Shown one piece after another: positions 51,386 to 60,038 of a stretch of 64,000 nucleotides of DNA (the first letter of the stretch is position 1; each line of letters begins with the position of its first letter). The position numbers were made by a program, and so were the translations under genes. This DNA is from Bacteroidales bacterium UBA6267 (GTDB lineage: Bacteria; Bacteroidota; Bacteroidia; Bacteroidales; UBA1556). The DNA is taken from the NCBI GenBank assembly GCA_002440745.1, contig DJVB01000024.1, positions 19,574 through 83,573 of the forward strand. The letters run 5' to 3'. A model generated the notes under the pieces. That model was not told the DNA's origin. It was given only the letters and a program-made list of their open reading frames with translations, and did no database searches.

Positions 51386-52075
51386 ATGGACGACAGAATG
51401 GAAAACTGCATAAACTGCAAATACAAGTCTCTGCTTTTCGAGAAGCTGACCGAGGAACAACTTAAGGAAATTACTTCAACAAAGAAGACCGTTTTTGTAT
51501 CAAAAGGCGACATGATTTGTCGTGAGGGTGAGCCCATTACAAGTTTTGTATATCTTGTTCAAGGGCTTATCAAGTTGCATAAAATGGACAGGTTTGGCAG
51601 AGATCAAATTGTTTCAATAGCCAAGCCGATGGACTTTGTGGGGCTGCTTACCTTATTTTCCGATAAGACCTATAAATACAGCATAACAGCACTACAAGAC
51701 AGCACTTTATGTTTTGTGGATATTGAATTAATGAAGAAATTTGTGTCGATTAATGGCGCATTTGCTCTTGAAGTGATGAAGAATATCAGTGCGGTTTCGG
51801 ACGATATTATCAAGAAGACTTATGCCATCAACAGCAAAAATCTACGAGGCCGAATTGCTTTAGTTTTAAGCGATTTTGCCGAAACCGTTTTCGCAAGCGA
51901 TTCGTTCGATTTGCCGATTAGCAGAAAAGAAATCGGAGAGCTTATCGACATGACGCCGGAGAATGTGATTCGGATTCTGTCGGAGTTTCGCCGTGACGGA
52001 CTTATCCACCTCAAAGGCAAGCACGTGGAAATCCTAAACAAACACATGCTACTCAAAATCAGAGACTTAGGTTAA
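51386..52075 (+). CDS. Crp/Fnr-family transcription regulator
   Basis: The protein starts MDDRMENCINCKYKSLLF (start 51386, set by the -7 box). It has a cyclic-nucleotide-binding fold (VSKGDMICREGEPITSFVYL, then VYLVQGLIKLHKMDRFG). A long dimerisation helix is followed by a C-terminal wHTH with ISRKEIGELIDMTPENVIRIL and a recognition helix EFRRDGLI. An N-terminal CxxC pair (near residues 8-11) plus a later Cys could bind a cluster or be structural, but the classical four-Cys FNR set is not complete. The ligand is unknown. Its 3' third and terminator are repeated 1.5 kb downstream. Confidence 0.92.
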   Translation: MDDRMENCINCKYKSLLFEKLTEEQLKEITSTKKTVFVSKGDMICREGEPITSFVYLVQGLIKLHKMDRFGRDQIVSIAKPMDFVGLLTLFSDKTYKYSITALQDSTLCFVDIELMKKFVSINGAFALEVMKNISAVSDDIIKKTYAINSKNLRGRIALVLSDFAETVFASDSFDLPISRKEIGELIDMTPENVIRILSEFRRDGLIHLKGKHVEILNKHMLLKIRDLG

Positions 52076-52159
52076 GCACAATTATAAATTATAGAAAAAC
52101 CGGCTTAGGCCGGTTTTTTTTGGGGGGTTGTTTAGTTTTGTTTTGTGGGGGGAATAACG
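51856..52159. repeat. Direct duplication, copy 1: crp 3' end plus terminator
   Basis: This 304-bp segment matches 53372-53672 with only scattered substitutions and a 3-bp length difference. It covers the DNA-binding half of the Crp protein, the terminator, and the G-rich stretch up to AATAACG, where the first large palindrome begins. Confidence 0.93.
52095..52121 (+). terminator. Rho-independent terminator of the crp/fnr gene
   Basis: AAAACCGGC-TTA-GGCCGGTTTT forms a strong GC stem followed by T residues, 20 bp after the stop. An identical copy lies at 53611-53637. Confidence 0.9.
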
Positions 52160-52289
52160 GTTTGGGTATGCGTAGTGCGGGATTAAAAAGCACATCACTT
52201 TCAGTTTAGCCGTATGTTTGTTAATATTCATTTACTTTCAATTTAGCACCAACCCCCGCATTACGTATAGCTTTTGTTGTGCGGTCGGC
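52153..52289 (-). repeat. Palindrome 1: attC-like large imperfect inverted repeat
   Basis: TATGCGTAGTGCGGG (52167-52181) pairs over 15 bp with CCCGCATTACGTATA (52255-52269), with two G-T pairs. The outer edges are AATAACGG and GTTGTGCGG. The loop holds AAGCACATCACTTTCAG, a motif shared with palindromes 2 and 3. It lies directly downstream of the glycosylase gene on the minus strand. Confidence 0.7.
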
Positions 52290-52299
52290 TTTTTCATTT

Positions 52300-53046
52300 T
52301 TAGAATACTGTGTTTTCTTCCGTCCATTCACCATTGTCAAAACTCGAAAATATCGCTGCGTCCAAAAGACAAGGATAAACATCAGCTTTCTCACAAAGCT
52401 CTTGGATTCCGTCCGAAACAAAATGATAATATCCTTTGTCTCCAAGTGGAGAAGAAGTCAATGCTACTGGAAAACCAAAATCATTTAACCAAGTCGTTAT
52501 TCTTGAGTCAATCGGGATTTCATATTTCGTAAGTCCAAGTGCTTGAAGAAAGTTTCTAGCCTGTTTGGGTCCAAATCCGTCAAAATCATTGGCTAAATTG
52601 TCGGCAACCTTTCTCTCATCACTTTTTGAATCTGCGATTTTTAGCTCTTCAAGTTCTTTTATTATATTCCAATTTCTATCAACAATTTGCCTGTAATTTG
52701 AAGCAAAAAAGGAACTAATCCTGTTCACATATCTTGTCAGACCATTTTGTCGTAAAGTACCCTTTATAAATTCTTCCACATTGCTGGCGGTTGTCAATTT
52801 TTCAATCGTTATGGGAAATGGGTCAAGTCTTAGAAATTGTCCAACCGTGGAATTTGGCCCCGAACGTTGTTGTGAAGTCAGAAGGCACATAATCATTGTC
52901 TTTACGATAGAGTCCTTATCAATCACAATATTTTGCTTTTCAACATTTCTTAATTGTCTGGCTCGTAAAAAGGCGTTTTGGTTGTCCGTTAATACCTTTT
53001 TTACTTTATCAATGTCAGCTTGTGATATGTTCCAATTAATGTTCAA
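52300..53046 (-). CDS. HhH-GPD DNA glycosylase, 8-oxoguanine glycosylase-like
   Basis: This 248-aa protein has the Ogg/HhH-GPD hallmarks. LLTSQQRSGPNS (about 55-66) resembles the xLSQQ motif. The helix-hairpin-helix FDGFGPKQARNFLQALGL holds the putative Schiff-base lysine K161, and the catalytic aspartate is D180 in IPIDSRITTWL. The 19-residue K-to-D spacing equals that of human OGG1 (K249/D268). It is shorter than eukaryotic OGG1 and closer to small Ogg2/AGOG-like forms. Removal of oxidised purines is inferred. It is cassette-like: palindrome 1 downstream, its own promoter upstream, and duplicated crp ends on both sides. Confidence 0.75.
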   Translation of the reverse strand: MNINWNISQADIDKVKKVLTDNQNAFLRARQLRNVEKQNIVIDKDSIVKTMIMCLLTSQQRSGPNSTVGQFLRLDPFPITIEKLTTASNVEEFIKGTLRQNGLTRYVNRISSFFASNYRQIVDRNWNIIKELEELKIADSKSDERKVADNLANDFDGFGPKQARNFLQALGLTKYEIPIDSRITTWLNDFGFPVALTSSPLGDKGYYHFVSDGIQELCEKADVYPCLLDAAIFSSFDNGEWTEENTVF

Positions 53047-53235
53047 TGTTGTCTTTTTTTAGCTGCCGCACAACGAATGTATAATCACCATTATGGCGGT
53101 TATTTCGTACTTAGTTTGAGGTTTATAAATTCAGTTAATTCCCTGTATCTTAGCATTCTATCCGTTTTAAAACGTTCTGTTTTTAAGTTCTCCATAGTTT
53201 TCATTTTAAGGCAATTGGGTGATTATTTAGAGGGG

Positions 53236-53264
53236 CAAATATAAGTTTTTATTTATTATGCAAA
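53236..53264 (-). promoter_or_regulatory. Promoter of the glycosylase cassette
   Basis: On the minus strand TTTG (53264-53261), a 17-nt spacer and TATATTTG (53243-53236) match the consensus well. The gene starts about 185 nt later. The leader has no ORF longer than 17 codons that I can find. The rest of the 53047-53371 gap shows only the CCGCACAAC edge (53065-53073), which mirrors GTTGTGCGG at the other end of the cassette. Confidence 0.6.
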
Positions 53265-53371
53265 TCAAATCCAAGATTTTTTTAGCAGCCTTTTTTATGT
53301 CATAGAAGGCGTTGTTTGTTAGGCGTGAGTGGTTTAGAAAGGAAATGAGGTTAGATTTATTTATGGCTAAA

Positions 53372-53591
53372 TGCTTTAGTTTTAAGCGATTTTGCCGAAA
53401 CCGTTTTCGCAAGCGATTCGTTCGATTTGCCGATTAGCAGAAAGGAAATCGGAGAGCTTATCGACATGACGCCGGAGAATGTGATTCGGATTCTGTCGGA
53501 GTTTCGCCGTGACGGACTTATCCACCTTAAAGGCAAGCACGTGGAAATCCTAAACAAACATACACTGCTCAAAATCAGAGGCTTAAGTTAA
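53372..53591 (+). pseudogene. 3' fragment of the crp/fnr gene (duplicate)
   Basis: This truncated copy encodes the wHTH part (ALVLSDFAETVF through to an altered end KIRGLS) without a start or sensor domain. It is nearly identical to the resident gene's 3' end, and most differences are silent or terminal. It cannot make a functional regulator alone. Confidence 0.88.
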
Positions 53592-53610
53592 GCACAATTA
53601 TAAATTATAG

Positions 53611-53637
53611 AAAAACCGGCTTAGGCCGGTTTTTTTT
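53611..53637 (+). terminator. Duplicated terminator copy
   Basis: The stem AAAACCGGC-TTA-GGCCGGTTTT and T-run are identical to those of the crp gene, now following the truncated crp copy. Confidence 0.8.
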
Positions 53638-53667
53638 GGGTTGGTTGGTTTTGTTTTGTGGGGGGAA

Positions 53668-53798
53668 TAACGTTGGCGGTATGGTTAGTTGCCGATTTCG
53701 AAGCACTTCACTGTCAAGTTACAAGTACTTTTGATACGAGCTGTGCCGCTCGAATACCCACTGCACCGGCAATTAACTATACCGCGTGTTGGTAACTG
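53668..53798 (-). repeat. Palindrome 2: attC-like large imperfect inverted repeat
   Basis: GCGGTATGGTTAGTTGCCG (53676-53694) pairs over all 19 positions with CGGCAATTAACTATACCGC (53767-53785), with two G-T pairs and no bulge. Edges are AATAACG and GTTGGTAAC. The loop holds AAGCACTTCACTGTCAAG. It lies on the 3' side of the minus-strand efflux module. Confidence 0.75.
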
Positions 53799-53823
53799 GT
53801 GTTTATTCATATCCGCCTGTTTA

Positions 53824-54030
53824 TCATTCATTTAGCATAATTTTTAAGTCGCTATCAAACTGCACCAATCTATCTACGAAGCACAAATTTATTTTGTTTT
53901 TTTGAGCGTGACCAAATGCGAAGTATTCACGAACACCATTAAAAATAAACAAACAGTGAGTAATCCTAAAACCGTCCTGAAATGCGGTTACGTGGGCTGT
54001 AAAGGCGGAAGCTCTTTTGCAAGCCTTTAG
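53824..54030 (-). pseudogene. Probable 3' remnant of an unidentified gene
   Basis: This open minus-strand frame of 68 codons has no usable start, ending TGA at 53824. It reads as coding sequence (HVTAFQDGFRITHCLFIF, then GHAQKNKINLCFVDRLVQF) but I do not recognise the family. It lies between palindrome 2 and the direct repeat and looks like a gene tail left by rearrangement. Confidence 0.35.
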
Positions 54031-54118
54031 CTACGCTGATTTTTGCTACGTTCGGTATAGCTCAAACAAGTTTGGCTCTGCACTCACTTAACGCAAAAAT
54101 TGGTTTGAGCGTTGGCTT
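54029..54118. repeat. 90-bp direct repeat, left copy, flanking the efflux module
   Basis: This matches 61406-61495 at about 85% by eye, including CTCACTTAACGCAAAAATTG and CAAACAAGTTTG. An AACGC...GCGTT inverted pair lies within it. The two copies bracket exactly the six-gene efflux operon. Confidence 0.85.
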
Positions 54119-54180
54119 CCCGAAAAAATCGGGACAGGCTGTGCGGGCTTGCAAATGTGCTTACGACTGTGGGTTGGCTA

Positions 54181-54474
54181 TTAAACCATATTTACAATAT
54201 CCCAAACAAAAGCCCTCAAACCTTGTTCTTCTATACTTTTATTAAATGATTTCAACTTGTTTAGCAAGGTATCAACCTGAGCGTCTTCAATAATGGTTAA
54301 GTGAGCATTATTTAATTCCGGCCAGGTATGCGTTCCCTCGTGGGGTTCACCTTTTACAGAGCCTCTACCTGTTACGCCAGTCCATTGTGTATAACCCCTA
54401 ATAGAGAGTTTATCTAATATTTCCTGTACCTCCTCGGTAAGCGATTGATTGTATATGATATAAACTGCTTTCAT
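54181..54474 (-). CDS. PG0541-family transporter-associated protein
   Basis: This 97-aa small alpha/beta protein (MKAVYIIYNQSLTEEVQEIL) matches the family named after Porphyromonas gingivalis PG0541, which sits beside RND pumps. It has a PII-like ferredoxin fold by strand pattern (AVYIIYN, GYTQWTGVTG, HLTIIEDAQ, GLRAFVWDI). It is the last gene of the six-gene operon, 7 bp from the pump. The role is unproven, and regulation or ligand sensing for the pump is a guess. Confidence 0.8.
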   Translation of the reverse strand: MKAVYIIYNQSLTEEVQEILDKLSIRGYTQWTGVTGRGSVKGEPHEGTHTWPELNNAHLTIIEDAQVDTLLNKLKSFNKSIEEQGLRAFVWDIVNMV

Positions 54475-54481
54475 TGTTATA

Positions 54482-57400
54482 TTAATTAGTTTGAATTTTT
54501 TTATTAGTTCTACGCTCTCTTTTAATTTTACCTACTCCAAAAATGGCATAAATGGTAGGAATTAAAATAAGAGTTACTACAGTGGAAAAAGTTAAGCCGC
54601 CAAAAATAGCAATTGCCATAGGCCTCCACATTTCCGAGCCACTACCTGTTGTAACAATCATAGGAATCATAGCTAAAATCATTGTAAGCGAAGTCATTAG
54701 CACAGGTCTCAATCGTGAGCGTCCGGCAGAAATGGTTGCTTGTTTTAAAGAGTAGCCGCGGTCAACTAATAAATTAGTGTAATCTACCAAAATAATTCCA
54801 TTTTTAACAACGATACCGATAAGCATTACAATTCCAATTAAAGAAATAACATTAATAGTTGAACCAAAAATGTATAATGCTAAAAATACACCTGTAAATG
54901 CAAACGGAATCGAAAACATTATAATAAAAGGCTCTGTTAATGATTCGAATTGAGATGCCATAACAATATAAACAAGAACTAATGATAATATTATTAACAT
55001 GATAAGGTCTCTAAAAGAATCTGCCATATTTTCCGCACTGCCTCCGAATTCAATGTCCACATCATTGGGGATATCCATATTTTTCATTTCATTTTGTACA
55101 GTTGCTATTACAGTTCCCACATCAGTACCTGATAGTGCAGATGATACTTTTACCATTCTCACTTTATTTTCTCTTTCTATATTAGGTGGAGAATAAAATC
55201 GTTTTAAACTTGCAATTTCACTTAGTTTAATCAACTTACCCGAAGGTGTCATAATGCTGATATTATTAATGTCTTCGGTTGATTGTCGATATTGCTCATC
55301 ATAGCGAACAATTACTTCATATTCATTTCCATCTTCTTTGTATTTTGTAGATACAACGCCATTTATACGGTTACGAACAACTGTTGCAACAGAAGCAGTA
55401 TTTAAACCAAATGAAGTCATTTTTGCATTATCCAAAACCAATTGCAACTCTGTTTTTTCTTTGTCACGGCTAATTAAAACATCTTTCGTTCCTTCGATAT
55501 TTTTCAATACCCTATCTATTTTTTCGGATACAAGATTGGTTTCATCAAAATCGTTCCCGTATATTTTAACTTCGAGGTTACTTCCTCCTCCCATACCCAT
55601 TGCAGCAGACCCTCTTGAACTTCCCGGGTCAACATAAAATTTTTCAACTTCCGGCAATTTTTCAATGTCTTTTCGCATTTCATCAGCAATCTGAAAGATG
55701 TCTCTTTGACGTTCTTTCAATGGTTTCATTTTAAAAGTATAATTGATAATATAATTTCCTGTTTCAGAAAAAATAGCCGATAAACTATTTTCATCGCCAA
55801 CGCCGGCACTTGTAGAAACTATATCTATTTCAGAATATTTTTCTCTGAAAATAGAATCTAAATGTTGGGCAGTTAAAACGGTTACGTCTAATTTTGTTCC
55901 TTGGGCTAATTTTACTTCTGCTGAAATTCGGTCGTTATCGGATGCCGGCATAAATTCAGTTCCAATTAATTTAACAAAGAACATCGACGAAATAAATATA
56001 ACGGATGCTATACCAATCACAGCCCAACGATGACCAACAGCCCAAGAGAGAATTTTCTCAAAAATGATGTCCAATTTCTCAAGTAAATTTTGAGAAAACC
56101 AATAAATTTTGCCTCCTATTTTTTTTCTATCGGGGGTATTTGTTTTTAAAATTTTAGTAGATAGCATTGGTACAAGGGTCAAGGATACAATTACTGAGGT
56201 AATAACAGAAATAGTAACCACCCAACCCAGCGGTCTGAAAAGAATACCGGTTATTCCGCCTAACATAGTTAAAGGAAGGAAAACGGCCACAATTGTTAAT
56301 GTGGATGCTATAACAGCCAAACTCACTTCACTGGTGCCATAAATGGCAGATTCTCGGGCAAAGCCTCCTTTTTCAAGTTTTTTAGTAATATTTTCAAGAA
56401 CCACAATAGAGTCGTCAACTACCATCCCAATGGCAATGGAAAGTGATGAAAGGGTAATTATATTAATCGTACCGCCGGAAAGGTACATATAAATAAAACC
56501 CGAAATAAGCGAAATAGGTATTGATAAACTAATAATCAGCGTTGCTCTGCCTCTACCTAAAAAGAGCATAACCACAAGCACAACAAATAGCAATGCGTAA
56601 ATTAAGGTTTCAGAAAGATTATTTATAGAAGCTATGGTATTGGTTGATGTGTCTAATAGAATATTAACTTTTACATCGGGAGGTAATTTTTGTTCTAACT
56701 GTGCAAGTTTTTCCTTTACTTTATCTGCAACAGTAACCGTATTGGCATCGGATTGTTTTTGAATCATGATACGAACGTTTTTTCTACCGTTTGCACGTTC
56801 ATAGGTTTTCACATCTTTTAAACCATCGCTAACCGTTGCTACATCTTTCAAATAAACCGTATTTCCATTACGATTGCTTATGATAATATTTTTAATAATA
56901 TCACTATTTTCAAATTGACCTTGTAAGCGAAGCGGCAAATCAGAGCTCCCCATTTCAAGATTTCCTGATGGAAGATTGAGATTATTTGCTGCCAGAATAC
57001 CTGATATCTGTTCTACGGTTAAGTTATAAGCATCTAATTTTCTTGGGTCAACATCTACCATAATAGCCCTTGTGGGGGCTCCCATTTGTATAATATTTCC
57101 TACACCCTCGATGCGGTTAAGTGGTTGAACAAGTTTTTTATCTATTATATCTTTAATCCCTTCATAACTTTCTGTAGAAGTAACGGAAAGCACAATTACG
57201 GGAATCATCCCTGTGTTAATTTTCAAAATAGTAGGGCTTTCTACTTCTTCCGGCAAATTTCGTTCTGCCATTCCTACGGCATTTCGTACTTCGTTGGTTG
57301 CTTCATCCAAGTTAGATCCCCACTCAAATTCCAGTGTTATTGAAGATAAATTATCTTTAGATTTAGATGTTATTTTTTTCAAGTTGCTAAGTGAACCAAA

Positions 57401-57610
57401 TCCATCTTCTAATTTACGTGTAATATTTTCTTCCACATCGGCAGCATTGGCACCGGGATAAAAGGTAAATACGCTAATAATAGGCGGATCTATTTTTGGA
57501 AAAAAATCGACCGGTAACTGCAAATATGAAAAAATACCTAAAATCACCACTCCGATAGTTATCATAATGGTACTTATAGGTTTTTTTACTGCTGTGCTAT
57601 ATAAACTCAT
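54482..57610 (-). CDS. RND efflux transporter permease (second system)
   Basis: This 1042-aa inner-membrane pump with the AcrB-like two-fold layout has TM1 at residues 12-32, large periplasmic loops, and the proton-relay pair D399/D400 in GMVVDDSIVVLENI. The second half carries GIVVKNGILVDYTN-type sequence (IVVKNGIILVDYTN). PGANAADVEENITRKLED and PPIISVFTFYPGA are family hallmarks. The sequence differs clearly from the first pump (1.8-4.8 kb), so this is not a recent duplication. It is preceded by adaptor, TolC and two TetR genes on the same strand. Confidence 0.95.
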   Translation of the reverse strand: MSLYSTAVKKPISTIMITIGVVILGIFSYLQLPVDFFPKIDPPIISVFTFYPGANAADVEENITRKLEDGFGSLSNLKKITSKSKDNLSSITLEFEWGSNLDEATNEVRNAVGMAERNLPEEVESPTILKINTGMIPVIVLSVTSTESYEGIKDIIDKKLVQPLNRIEGVGNIIQMGAPTRAIMVDVDPRKLDAYNLTVEQISGILAANNLNLPSGNLEMGSSDLPLRLQGQFENSDIIKNIIISNRNGNTVYLKDVATVSDGLKDVKTYERANGRKNVRIMIQKQSDANTVTVADKVKEKLAQLEQKLPPDVKVNILLDTSTNTIASINNLSETLIYALLFVVLVVMLFLGRGRATLIISLSIPISLISGFIYMYLSGGTINIITLSSLSIAIGMVVDDSIVVLENITKKLEKGGFARESAIYGTSEVSLAVIASTLTIVAVFLPLTMLGGITGILFRPLGWVVTISVITSVIVSLTLVPMLSTKILKTNTPDRKKIGGKIYWFSQNLLEKLDIIFEKILSWAVGHRWAVIGIASVIFISSMFFVKLIGTEFMPASDNDRISAEVKLAQGTKLDVTVLTAQHLDSIFREKYSEIDIVSTSAGVGDENSLSAIFSETGNYIINYTFKMKPLKERQRDIFQIADEMRKDIEKLPEVEKFYVDPGSSRGSAAMGMGGGSNLEVKIYGNDFDETNLVSEKIDRVLKNIEGTKDVLISRDKEKTELQLVLDNAKMTSFGLNTASVATVVRNRINGVVSTKYKEDGNEYEVIVRYDEQYRQSTEDINNISIMTPSGKLIKLSEIASLKRFYSPPNIERENKVRMVKVSSALSGTDVGTVIATVQNEMKNMDIPNDVDIEFGGSAENMADSFRDLIMLIILSLVLVYIVMASQFESLTEPFIIMFSIPFAFTGVFLALYIFGSTINVISLIGIVMLIGIVVKNGIILVDYTNLLVDRGYSLKQATISAGRSRLRPVLMTSLTMILAMIPMIVTTGSGSEMWRPMAIAIFGGLTFSTVVTLILIPTIYAIFGVGKIKRERRTNKKIQTN

Positions 57611-57655
57611 AAAATATTATTTTAATTCATTAAATTTTAATCACTAATTTAAGTA

Positions 57656-58711
57656 CTATTTGGTAACGGATAAATGTGATTGGTCTTCCAATTTATTTTG
57701 GCCTACAACCACTATTTCGTCCCCTTCATTTAACCCTTTTATTATCTCAATTTTATCATCAATCATTTGTCCGGTTTTAACAGGCGTTTTAACGGCGATG
57801 TTATTTTTATTAACAAAAACATACATATCGTTGGTGCCGGTTTGTTTAATCAATGCAATATTGGGAACAAGAATTGCCTTTCCATCTCCAAGGTCAAGTT
57901 GTATTTTTGAAAACATTCCGGGACGTAACTTCAGATTACCGTTCTGAATTTTTACTTCCACAGTAAACGTTTTTGTAGCGTTATCAATGGTTGGATAGAT
58001 ATTGAAAATTTCTCCGTTAAAAACTAAGTCAGGATAAATTTCAGATTGAATTTTTGCTTTCATTCCTTTAGTAATCAGGGGATAATAATTTGAAGATATA
58101 CCTATTAATGATTTAAGTTGATTAATTTGTACAATCGAAAGTATCGCAGATTTACCAACCGAGGGAATCGGTGCACCGGAATATATTTCTCCGTCTTCGA
58201 AATATTTACCTGAAACAACTCCGCTAAAGGGTGCTTTTAGCTGTGTGTTCTCTTGAAGAAATTGGTAACTATTCTTAGCTATTTCGTAAGCAGATTTTAT
58301 TTGGTCGTATTGCTGTTCAGCAATGCTCCCTGTTTTTTTCAAAGTATCTAATCGTTTGTAGTCTATTTCTAATTTCATCAGATTAATTCGTGCCTGCTCA
58401 AGATTGGTTCTATCCATATTAGCCACGATTTGACCGCTGCTGACATTGTCGCCAATTTCAACGTTTATTTTTTCTATCCTTCCCGGTGCCGCCGGTGCAA
58501 GATGCACTTCTTCAAAAGGAATTAAAGTAGCCGTAAATTCAATGTTACGGGTAATTAATTCATGCTTAACTACTGCGGTTTTTACAGGTATAGATTTTAT
58601 GGAATCAGATTGTGTTCTGTCTGAATTAACTTCTTGTTTTGAGGTACAAGATGTTCCTATTGTTATCATTCCGGCAATAATAATCAAAGTCGAAAATTTC
58701 ATTAAGTTCAT
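57656..58711 (-). CDS. RND efflux periplasmic adaptor lipoprotein (second system)
   Basis: This 351-aa adaptor has a lipoprotein leader ending GTSC (Cys22). The lipoyl-like halves are APGRIEKINVEIGDNVSSGQ (near residue 73) and LKAPFSGVVSGKYFEDGE. A helical hairpin lies between them. Barrel and membrane-proximal parts follow, with AILVPNIALIKQ and ending NKLEDQSHLSV. It connects the pump and the TolC gene of the same operon, 45 bp from the pump start. Confidence 0.92.
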   Translation of the reverse strand: MNLMKFSTLIIIAGMITIGTSCTSKQEVNSDRTQSDSIKSIPVKTAVVKHELITRNIEFTATLIPFEEVHLAPAAPGRIEKINVEIGDNVSSGQIVANMDRTNLEQARINLMKLEIDYKRLDTLKKTGSIAEQQYDQIKSAYEIAKNSYQFLQENTQLKAPFSGVVSGKYFEDGEIYSGAPIPSVGKSAILSIVQINQLKSLIGISSNYYPLITKGMKAKIQSEIYPDLVFNGEIFNIYPTIDNATKTFTVEVKIQNGNLKLRPGMFSKIQLDLGDGKAILVPNIALIKQTGTNDMYVFVNKNNIAVKTPVKTGQMIDDKIEIIKGLNEGDEIVVVGQNKLEDQSHLSVTK

Positions 58712-58724
58712 ATATTATTAGTTT

Positions 58725-60038
58725 TTAAAGTTTACTATTTATTTTACGTAAAGACAATTCGGCATTGAGCAATTGAAGCGCTATGCTTGTATAATTGGTT
58801 TCAGCTGTTAAATAATCACTATTGGCACTGGTAAGTTCCAAACTGGACACAATTCCTTGCTGAAATTTTAAAGTCATATTTTCGAGTATTTCTTTGGCAA
58901 TATCTACATTTGCCTTTTGATTTTGATATTGTTCAAAAAGATTATTGTAGTTGTATCTAAGTTGTTTTTCTTGTGTTGTTAACTGTTGAGATACTAATGC
59001 TTTTGTGTTTTCACTAACATTATAATCTATTTTTGCCTGATTATATTGTGCTAAACGCAGACCTCCTGAAAAAATTGGAATATTTAATGTTAATCCAAGT
59101 ACATGGTTAGGTGTCATATTAAAAACGGGTTCTTTAATTTGTTTTGTATATGAATAAAAAGCAACTAATGAGGGTAAATAACTTGCCTGCTTCAGTTTAA
59201 TACTTTTTTTTGCAATTTCTCCTTGCATAGATATTAATTTATAATCCATATTATTTTGAATATTAAATATATCGGCAATTACAGGTTGCATAATATTTTT
59301 TTGGGCAATATCGTCGAAAGTGGAACTTAACTTAATTACTTGATTGGGTTCTAATCCTAAATGCAAACGTAAAAGATTATATCCCATTTCAACCTGCCTT
59401 TCGGTCGATTTTAGGGCATTGTCAACCGATGTTACCATAACCGATAGTTTTTTTGCTTGGGTTTGCTCAATCATACCGGCATTGGCAAGATTTTGTGTTT
59501 TTTCGTAAATGAGTTGAACATTTGCTTTATTTTCTTTAATAACGCTCAATATTCTTTCACTTGCCAATATTAGATAATAGGCTTGTATGGTTTGTTCCTT
59601 TACATTTTGCTCATCTTTTTGATAACTTAGTTCTGACATTGTTTGAGCCAATTTAGAAAGTTGCACCCCAACATAATAATTTCCGTTAAAAATCAATTGA
59701 GAGGCACTTGCTTTAAAATTGCTTGTCGGGTTAAATTCAATAACTGCGGGTGGAGCCATAGGACTTAATTGAATGGATGTTTCAGCTCCTAAAAAGTTGG
59801 TATAATCTACCGATGCGTTAATTTGCGGTAATCCTTGTGCAATGGTTTCTTTAATTTTTTGTGATGATTTATCAATCGCTAACTTTGAATTAATCAATGT
59901 TTTATTGTGATTAATGGAATAATTAATGGCACTATCCAAAGATAAAATCAATGGTTCTTGAGCAAACAGTGAGAGCTTATTCAAAATTAGTAAAGCTAAT
60001 AATAGCGTTTTAAAAGTTTTTCTCATTTTTATATTCAT
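58725..60038 (-). CDS. TolC-family outer membrane protein (second system)
   Basis: This 437-aa outer-membrane channel has a signal peptide (about residues 1-26, with an alternative ATG at 60026). Two repeats of long helical segments are present: IVSSLELTSANSDYLTAETNY in the second half and NLANAGMIEQTQAKKLSVM in the first. LGLTLNIPIFSGGLRLAQY is the conserved beta-strand junction. The start overlaps the tetR gene upstream by 29 bp, so the operon is tightly packed. Confidence 0.92.
   Translation of the reverse strand: MNIKMRKTFKTLLLALLILNKLSLFAQEPLILSLDSAINYSINHNKTLINSKLAIDKSSQKIKETIAQGLPQINASVDYTNFLGAETSIQLSPMAPPAVIEFNPTSNFKASASQLIFNGNYYVGVQLSKLAQTMSELSYQKDEQNVKEQTIQAYYLILASERILSVIKENKANVQLIYEKTQNLANAGMIEQTQAKKLSVMVTSVDNALKSTERQVEMGYNLLRLHLGLEPNQVIKLSSTFDDIAQKNIMQPVIADIFNIQNNMDYKLISMQGEIAKKSIKLKQASYLPSLVAFYSYTKQIKEPVFNMTPNHVLGLTLNIPIFSGGLRLAQYNQAKIDYNVSENTKALVSQQLTTQEKQLRYNYNNLFEQYQNQKANVDIAKEILENMTLKFQQGIVSSLELTSANSDYLTAETNYTSIALQLLNAELSLRKINSKL

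Larger units (their letters stand above)
53372..53672. repeat. Direct duplication, copy 2: crp 3' end plus terminator
   Basis: This is the second copy of the 51856-52159 segment. It ends at AATAACG, exactly where palindrome 2 begins. Confidence 0.93.

Noticed and set aside
51386..52075. Oxygen-sensing FNR assignment of the Crp/Fnr regulator
   Set aside because: An N-terminal CxxC is present, but the full set of cluster cysteines is not evident.
53154..53204. Small ORF in the leader of the glycosylase cassette
   Set aside because: By my reading it stops after 17 codons, so it is too short to support without conservation data.
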